From an uncultured Acidiferrobacteraceae bacterium (lineage in GTDB: Bacteria > Pseudomonadota > Gammaproteobacteria > Arenicellales > UBA868): a DNA stretch of 46,890 bases. Below, piece after piece: positions 41,403 to 46,890 of this stretch (the first letter of the stretch is position 1; each line of letters begins with the position of its first letter). The translations under genes were made by a program, and so were the position numbers. The stretch lies in the NCBI GenBank assembly GCA_913062915.1, contig CAJXWH010000003.1, positions 1 through 46,890 on the forward strand, in the 5' to 3' direction. The notes beneath the pieces are model-generated. The model had not been told where the DNA came from. It searched no databases and saw only the letters and a list, made by a program, of their open reading frames with translations.

Positions 41403-42563
41403 ATGGATCTGGACTTGACCGAAGAGCAGCGAATGCTGGCAGAGACCGTAAAATCCTTTGTCGAGAAGGAACTGCTGCCACACGAGCTCGAAATCGAAAA
41501 AAACGAGGCAGTGCCGCCAAGACTCGGTCAGCGCATTACCGAAAGAGCCCTGGAACTCGGCCTGTATGCCGCCAATCTTCCGCTCTCGGTCGGCGGTGGA
41601 GGGCTCGATTACAGTAGCCTTGCAATACTGGAACGGGAATACGGCAAAGTCAGTCATGCCCTGCACGGGTTTGCCTGGCGCCCCACGGAACTGCTGATGG
41701 CCTGCACCGGGGACCAAATTGCGCGCTACCTTGACCCTTGTGTCCGCGCAGAGAAAACGGAATGTTTTGCCATCACAGAACCCGGCGCCGGTTCCGATAT
41801 CTATTCGATGGCAACCAAGGCCATACAAAAGAACGGTGATTGGATCCTCAATGGCTCCAAGCATTTCATCAGCAGCCACGTGTTGCCCGATTTTTCGATT
41901 GTCTTTGCAATTACGGGAATCGACCAAGACGGTGATAAACCCCGCAAGCGTGTGTCTGCCTTCCTGGTTGACCGCGACACACCTGGGTTCGACATTCGGC
42001 GTGGTCCTCGCTGTGTCAGTCAGCGCGCCTACCACACCTACGTACTCTCCTTCGATGATTGCCGCATGGGTCCGGAACAGATGCTGGGCCAGGAGGGTGA
42101 AGGACTGGCGTTGGCCGATAAATGGATCAAAATGGGTCGCGTTTGGGTCGGCGCGGGATGTTGTGGCCGAGCGGAGCGACTGTTGGGCCTGTCGTTAGAC
42201 TGGGCTGCGAGTCGCAAGCAGTTTGGGCAGCCAATCGGGCACTTCCAGGGCACTTCGTTCAAACTTGCAGACATGGCGACGGAACTTCAGGCCGCGGATC
42301 TTCTCGTAATGCACGCCGCCCGCAAGGCAGATCAAGGGAAAATGGCGCCGGCCGATGCGGCCATGTGCAAACTGTTCGCCTCGGAAATGCTCCACCGGGT
42401 GGCAGACAACGCAGTGCAGATCTACGGCGGTATGGGTCTCATGGAGGACTTTCCGATTGAGCGTCTGTGGCGAGATTCCCGCCTCGAGCGAATTTGGGAA
42501 GGCACGTCAGAGATTCAACGTCACATTATCAGCCGATCGCTGTTGCGCCCGCTTGGCGCATGA
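41403..42563 (+). CDS. Acyl-CoA dehydrogenase
   Basis: 386 aa; MDLDLTEEQRMLAETVKSFVEKELLP, AITEPGAGSDIYSM, IWEGTSEIQRHIISRSLL. Confidence 0.93.
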   Translation: MDLDLTEEQRMLAETVKSFVEKELLPHELEIEKNEAVPPRLGQRITERALELGLYAANLPLSVGGGGLDYSSLAILEREYGKVSHALHGFAWRPTELLMACTGDQIARYLDPCVRAEKTECFAITEPGAGSDIYSMATKAIQKNGDWILNGSKHFISSHVLPDFSIVFAITGIDQDGDKPRKRVSAFLVDRDTPGFDIRRGPRCVSQRAYHTYVLSFDDCRMGPEQMLGQEGEGLALADKWIKMGRVWVGAGCCGRAERLLGLSLDWAASRKQFGQPIGHFQGTSFKLADMATELQAADLLVMHAARKADQGKMAPADAAMCKLFASEMLHRVADNAVQIYGGMGLMEDFPIERLWRDSRLERIWEGTSEIQRHIISRSLLRPLGA

Positions 42564-44689
42564 CGCCGCGACAGAAAAAGAACCTTCAACGCCTCCTTGC
42601 GCCCCGGCACATCGCATTCGTGGGCGGCGACGAAGCGGCATCCGCTGTCAAGCAGTGCGTCAATGGCGGATTTGGTGGAGCAATCTGGGGTGTCAATCCA
42701 AAAAGACGATCCATGGGGGAGCTCCCCTGTTTCAAACGCGTTGAGGACCTGCCGGAGCCGCCAGATGCGACATTTCTCGCGATTCCCAGACGTCAAACCG
42801 CCGAACTGGTCAGGCAGTTGGCTCAAATCGGAGCCGGCGGCGTTGTCTGCTACACCGCCGGGTTTCGCGAACTCGGAGAAGAAGGTGCCGAGCTCGAATG
42901 TGATCTCGTAAACGCCGCGCAAGATCTCGCTCTAGTCGGACCCAATGTCTATGGCCTTCTGAACTACGTCACGGGCGCACATCTTTGGCCATTCAGCCAC
43001 GGAGGTGCGCGGACGGCCTGCGGTCCCGCTATCATCTCGCAATCGGGCATGTTGTCCAGTTCGCTGACCTTTAATCAACGCTCCGTTTCCTTCTCCTATG
43101 TCATTGGCGCTGGCAACCAGGCGATCCTTGGGATCGAGGATTACCTGGAGACCCTGGTGGGTCATCCGGCGGTCAATGCCTTCGGGCTTTACGTCGAAAC
43201 TCTTCGGGACATCCCCAAGTTCACAGACGCGGCGATTCGGGCACTCGAGACGAATACCCCAATCGTTGCACTGAAAGTTGGTCACTCGGAACTCGCGGCA
43301 AGATCGACGATCACGCACACGGGATCGATTTCTGGAAGCAGCGAACGGTACCAAGCACTCTTCGAGCGGCTCGGCATCATTCCCGTTGCAACCCCTTCAC
43401 TCCTTCTAGAAACACTGAAAATGGTGACCGTCTCAGGAGCCCCTTCGGGCAACCGGCTGGCTGCGTTCACGTGTTCGGGCGGTGATGTGGCGATGTTGGC
43501 CGACTCAGCAGAGGGTACTGGGGTCGAGTTTCCTGAACCGTCGGCGGCGGCTCAATCGGATCTCACTCGCCTGTTGCCGGAGATCGCGACCATCTCTAAT
43601 CCTCTCGATTACACAACACCTCTTTGGGGTCAGGAAACGGCACTAAATAAAGTCTTTCGCTCCATGCTCAAGGACGGTTTCGACGCGGCCCTGTTGGTGC
43701 AGGATTACCCGCCCCAGGCACTCGACGAAGACCGCCCCATGTACCTCGCAGATGCGAGGGCTTTCATCGAGGCCACCCGCGACGCCGGCATACCGGGGGC
43801 GATCTGCAGCAGCGTGCCAGAAAATATGGATGTCGACGCACGACAGTTTCTGCTGGAACAGGGGGTTGCACCGTTGCAGGGGGTCGCTGAAGCGGTGACC
43901 GCGATTTCGGGCGCCTCTCGTTTCGGGCAGAAACGCCAAGAGTCAATCGATCGATTCGATGCACTGCGGCTTCAACCCCCAGGCCGTGATGACAAACAAC
44001 TGCGGGACTACGATGAATGGCAGAGCAAACAACTCCTCGCGCGTTTCGGAATTTCCGTACCCAACGGCCGACTCGTGGATGCCGAAGAAGCGCCTGCAGC
44101 GGCTGCGGATTTGGGGTTCCCTGTGGCTATTAAGCTCAATCACAAAAACATCGCACACAAAACTGAGTTGGGTTTGTTGCGTTTACAACTTATGACCGAA
44201 AACGACGTAGGTGCCGCCGTCGAGACAATCACAGAGCGTGTCGGAACCATCCACGAAGACATCAGCAGCAACAAATTCCTGATCGAGCAGATGATCGAGC
44301 CCGTGGTAGCAGAACTGCTCGTCAGCATCGTGAACGATTCCAAGTTTGGCCACGTCCTGACCCTCGGCACAGGAGGTACGCTGGTCGAACTGATGCGCGA
44401 TACCCGCACCCTTCTCTTGCCCACCTCTAGGAAGGCGATCAGTCAAGCGATCGCCGGCCTCCGTGTGTCCACGTTGATGGCGGGCTTCCGCAGCCAGGCC
44501 TCTGTGAATCAGGGGCCAGTCGTCGATCTGGTTCTTCGTGTAACCCATCTGGCCGAAACGCTCGGCAAAGCGCTTGGGGAGCTCGAATTGAACCCCGTGC
44601 TGCTGTCCCCGAACGGCCCGGTGGTCGCAGATGCTCTCCTTCGGGCGGCGCCCAATGCAATGTTGACCAATATTGGGTCGCTCAGATGA
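42560..44689 (+). CDS. ADP-forming (NDP-forming) acyl-CoA synthetase, fused alpha-beta with C-terminal ATP-grasp domain
   Basis: CoA-binding N-terminus (LLAPRHIAFVGG, GGVVCYTAGFRELGEEG), HTGSISGS phospho-His region, ATP-grasp part (SKQLLARFGISVPNGRLVDAEEAPAAAADLGFPVAIKLNHKNIAHKTELG); ATGA overlap with the upstream gene. Confidence 0.9.
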   Translation: MTPRQKKNLQRLLAPRHIAFVGGDEAASAVKQCVNGGFGGAIWGVNPKRRSMGELPCFKRVEDLPEPPDATFLAIPRRQTAELVRQLAQIGAGGVVCYTAGFRELGEEGAELECDLVNAAQDLALVGPNVYGLLNYVTGAHLWPFSHGGARTACGPAIISQSGMLSSSLTFNQRSVSFSYVIGAGNQAILGIEDYLETLVGHPAVNAFGLYVETLRDIPKFTDAAIRALETNTPIVALKVGHSELAARSTITHTGSISGSSERYQALFERLGIIPVATPSLLLETLKMVTVSGAPSGNRLAAFTCSGGDVAMLADSAEGTGVEFPEPSAAAQSDLTRLLPEIATISNPLDYTTPLWGQETALNKVFRSMLKDGFDAALLVQDYPPQALDEDRPMYLADARAFIEATRDAGIPGAICSSVPENMDVDARQFLLEQGVAPLQGVAEAVTAISGASRFGQKRQESIDRFDALRLQPPGRDDKQLRDYDEWQSKQLLARFGISVPNGRLVDAEEAPAAAADLGFPVAIKLNHKNIAHKTELGLLRLQLMTENDVGAAVETITERVGTIHEDISSNKFLIEQMIEPVVAELLVSIVNDSKFGHVLTLGTGGTLVELMRDTRTLLLPTSRKAISQAIAGLRVSTLMAGFRSQASVNQGPVVDLVLRVTHLAETLGKALGELELNPVLLSPNGPVVADALLRAAPNAMLTNIGSLR

Positions 44690-45633
44690 CAGCGGCGGAC
44701 CTAGACCCGCAGATGATCGACGTGCTCCGCGTACAAGAGGAACGGTCACTTTCACGAGTCCTAATCAGCCAGACATCTGTGACAGAAATACGAAATTTAT
44801 ATATCCAAGAGCGCGCCTACTGGAACGCTGATCCGCCGGCGGTCGCCTCGGTCCAGGAATACTGGATCGAGGGACCAGTCGGAGACATTGCTCTTCGTTG
44901 CTATCTGCCGAGAAAGGAACAGGCACTGCCGGGTTTGATCTACCTCCATGGTGGCGGTTTTATCATGGGCAACCTCGATACCCACGACCGAATCATGCGT
45001 GTTCTGGCCACGCAATCAAATCTCGCCGTAGTGGGCGTCGATTATCACCTTGCGCCGGAGCACAAGTTTCCGATCGCCCTGAATGAAACACTGGCGGTCA
45101 TTGCTCATCTAGAGAGCCACGGGGATGCGCTTGGCATTGACAGTACCCGCTTGGCACTCGGCGGAGATTCTGCTGGAGCCAACCTCGCGGTCAGCGCGAC
45201 ACAACTCCTTCATGCCGCATCTCCCTATCGGGTCCGGTACCTGCTGCTCTATTACGGCGCTTTCGGACTTCGCAACTCCGAGTCGCGTCGACGTTTTGGG
45301 GGCACCGAGGATGGACTGTCTGAAGAGGATCTGCGGTATTACGAGGCCTGCTATCTTCGTAGCGCGGTCGACGCGGACGATCCCCGCTATAACATCCTTG
45401 CAGGTGACTTCTCGCGATTGCCTTCTGCTTTTATCGGCACAGCCGAACATGACCCGCTGATCGATGACTCTATCGCCCTGAAAAAACGCATGGACGCGGC
45501 CGGTGGTGTTTCAAGTCAACTACGAATATACCCTGGTGTCCTTCATGGCTTTCTGCACTATGGGCGCATTCTCGAAAAAGCCAACGAGGCCCTGACAGAA
45601 GGAGCTAAATCCTTACAAAGTGCCCTTACTTGA
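44686..45633 (+). CDS. Alpha/beta hydrolase (acetyl esterase / HSL family)
   Basis: 315 aa; YLHGGGFIMGN (HGGG), LGGDSAGANLAVSA (GDSAG), GTAEHDPLIDD, VLHGFLHY; ATGA overlap with the upstream gene. Confidence 0.93.
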   Translation: MTAADLDPQMIDVLRVQEERSLSRVLISQTSVTEIRNLYIQERAYWNADPPAVASVQEYWIEGPVGDIALRCYLPRKEQALPGLIYLHGGGFIMGNLDTHDRIMRVLATQSNLAVVGVDYHLAPEHKFPIALNETLAVIAHLESHGDALGIDSTRLALGGDSAGANLAVSATQLLHAASPYRVRYLLLYYGAFGLRNSESRRRFGGTEDGLSEEDLRYYEACYLRSAVDADDPRYNILAGDFSRLPSAFIGTAEHDPLIDDSIALKKRMDAAGGVSSQLRIYPGVLHGFLHYGRILEKANEALTEGAKSLQSALT

Positions 45634-45640
45634 CAACTGG

Positions 45641-45675
45641 TGGGTCGAAAGGTTGGCACATCACGGTGCGACCCA
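45641..45675. terminator. Weak inverted repeat between convergent genes (TGGGTCG...CGACCCA)
   Basis: 7-bp arms with a 21-nt spacer between stop codons at 45633 (+) and 45691 (-); no clear T-tract. Confidence 0.3.
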
Positions 45676-45690
45676 ACAATGATAAAAACA

Positions 45691-46890
45691 TTATAGCGAT
45701 GCGGATGTCGGTACTTGACCGGCTCGGCGTTTGTCCATCAAGTTGTCCAGCCAGTCTGGATCCATCTCGGGAACGGACGACAACAAAAGCGCCGTATAGT
45801 CTTCGTGGGGTGGTGTAAGGATCTCCTGTTTCGGACCCTGCTCAACGATTTTTCCCTGATACATCACGACGATATCGTCGGCAATCGCCTTGACTGTTGC
45901 GAGATCGTGAGTAATAAAGAGGTACGACACCCCGAGCTCATTCTGCAAGCGCTGCAATAATTCGAGGATGCCTTCTGCGACGAGCTGATCCAACGCGGAC
46001 GTGACCTCGTCACAGATAATCAGATCGGGCTCTGCAGCAAGAGCGCGGGCAATGCAGACCCGCTGTTTTTCGCCACCTGACAGTTGGCCGGGATGGCGAT
46101 CACCAAAATCCGTGGCCAGTTCAATTTGCTGCAACAGCTCAGCAATGCGAGCCGCCTTCTGAGCCCCATGCATCCGTAGGTAAAATTCGAGTGGCCGACC
46201 AATGACATCCCGTATCCGTTGTCGCGGATTGAGTGCCACATCCGGCATCTGGTAGATCATCTGGATTCGGCGCAGATCTTCTTTCGTTCGGTCGCGAAGC
46301 GCAGACGGGAGAATTTCCCCTTTGTAACGAACCGCTCCCGCGGTTGGCGGCAGAAGCCCCGTAATCACGCGGGCCAGGGTGCTTTTGCCGCTGCCCGATT
46401 CCCCGACCAATGCGACTGTCTTGCCGCGTTCCACCTCGATACTGACTTCTTCCAGTACGTTCTGCTCTGTGCTCGGGTAGCGAGCCGTGACTTCTTCCAC
46501 CTTCAGCACAACAGCGTCGTCCGCCTGTACCGAGCGCTCCTCGCGTAACGAGCGAACCGCAAGTAATCGTTTGGTGTACTCCTCCTTCGGGTTCGCCAGC
46601 AAATTGCGGGTCTCACCCTCTTCGATCAGGTCCCCGTACCGCAACACCATAATCCGGTCTGCCACCTGGGCAATCACGGCAAGATCATGGGTAATATAGA
46701 TGGCAGCCGAATCCCGAGCATGTACGGCATCCTTGATCGCGGCCAGCACTTCAATCTGGGTAGTGACATCAAGCGCTGTGGTCGGCTCGTCAAAGACCAC
46801 AATCTCCGGCTGGCACCCCATAGCCATTGCCGTCATCGCCCGCTGTAACTGGCCCCCGGACACCTGGTGCGGGTAACGCTCGCCGAAATG
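45691..46890 (-). CDS. Peptide-type ABC transporter ATP-binding protein with two fused ABC domains (DppD-DppF/YejF-like), N-terminus cut by window edge
   Basis: Frame stays open to the window end ([19 protein letters not shown]); first domain only from signature onward, second domain complete ([31 protein letters not shown]). Confidence 0.93.
   Translation of the reverse strand, partial: HFGERYPHQVSGGQLQRAMTAMAMGCQPEIVVFDEPTTALDVTTQIEVLAAIKDAVHARDSAAIYITHDLAVIAQVADRIMVLRYGDLIEEGETRNLLANPKEEYTKRLLAVRSLREERSVQADDAVVLKVEEVTARYPSTEQNVLEEVSIEVERGKTVALVGESGSGKSTLARVITGLLPPTAGAVRYKGEILPSALRDRTKEDLRRIQMIYQMPDVALNPRQRIRDVIGRPLEFYLRMHGAQKAARIAELLQQIELATDFGDRHPGQLSGGEKQRVCIARALAAEPDLIICDEVTSALDQLVAEGILELLQRLQNELGVSYLFITHDLATVKAIADDIVVMYQGKIVEQGPKQEILTPPHEDYTALLLSSVPEMDPDWLDNLMDKRRAGQVPTSASL

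Noticed and set aside
41295-42035. 246-aa minus-strand ORF opposite the ACAD
   Set aside because: Antisense to a clear acyl-CoA dehydrogenase; no motif.

Overview
The window is a gene-dense, proteobacterial-type chromosomal region dominated by catabolic and transport genes. I found no rRNA, tRNA, CRISPR array, prophage or transposase. From left to right it contains: gcvH-gcvP-lipA (5' edge of an operon); a general L-amino-acid ABC transporter (aapJQMP-like); a trans-sulfuration PLP enzyme; an HNH endonuclease; an MFS permease; two peptide-type ABC permeases without adjacent partners; an SDR / DmdA-like THF methyltransferase / CitE-like lyase cluster; an FAD reductase; an alpha/beta hydrolase and a PhyH dioxygenase; a beta-oxidation block (FadB-like, thiolase, LCAD-like dehydrogenase) with a GST; a 3-hydroxyisobutyrate-dehydrogenase-family protein; a CaiB-family CoA-transferase, acyl-CoA dehydrogenase and PLP decarboxylase cluster; a lone UgpC/MalK-like ATPase convergent with a Tat-type peptide SBP across a hairpin terminator; a NUDIX/MBL pair; an EEP nuclease/phosphatase and a serine hydrolase. 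The most interesting part is ~38.0-45.6 kb: a divergent cluster (NTF2-like, BKACE, L-carnitine dehydrogenase-like, CaiD-like hydratase <-> acyl-CoA dehydrogenase, ADP-forming acyl-CoA synthetase, alpha/beta hydrolase). On paper it could convert gamma-butyrobetaine/crotonobetaine via carnitine to glycine betaine, using an ADP-forming synthetase in place of the usual CaiC/CaiB activation. All functional calls rest on reading the protein sequences and remembered family motifs; no database search or alignment was run.
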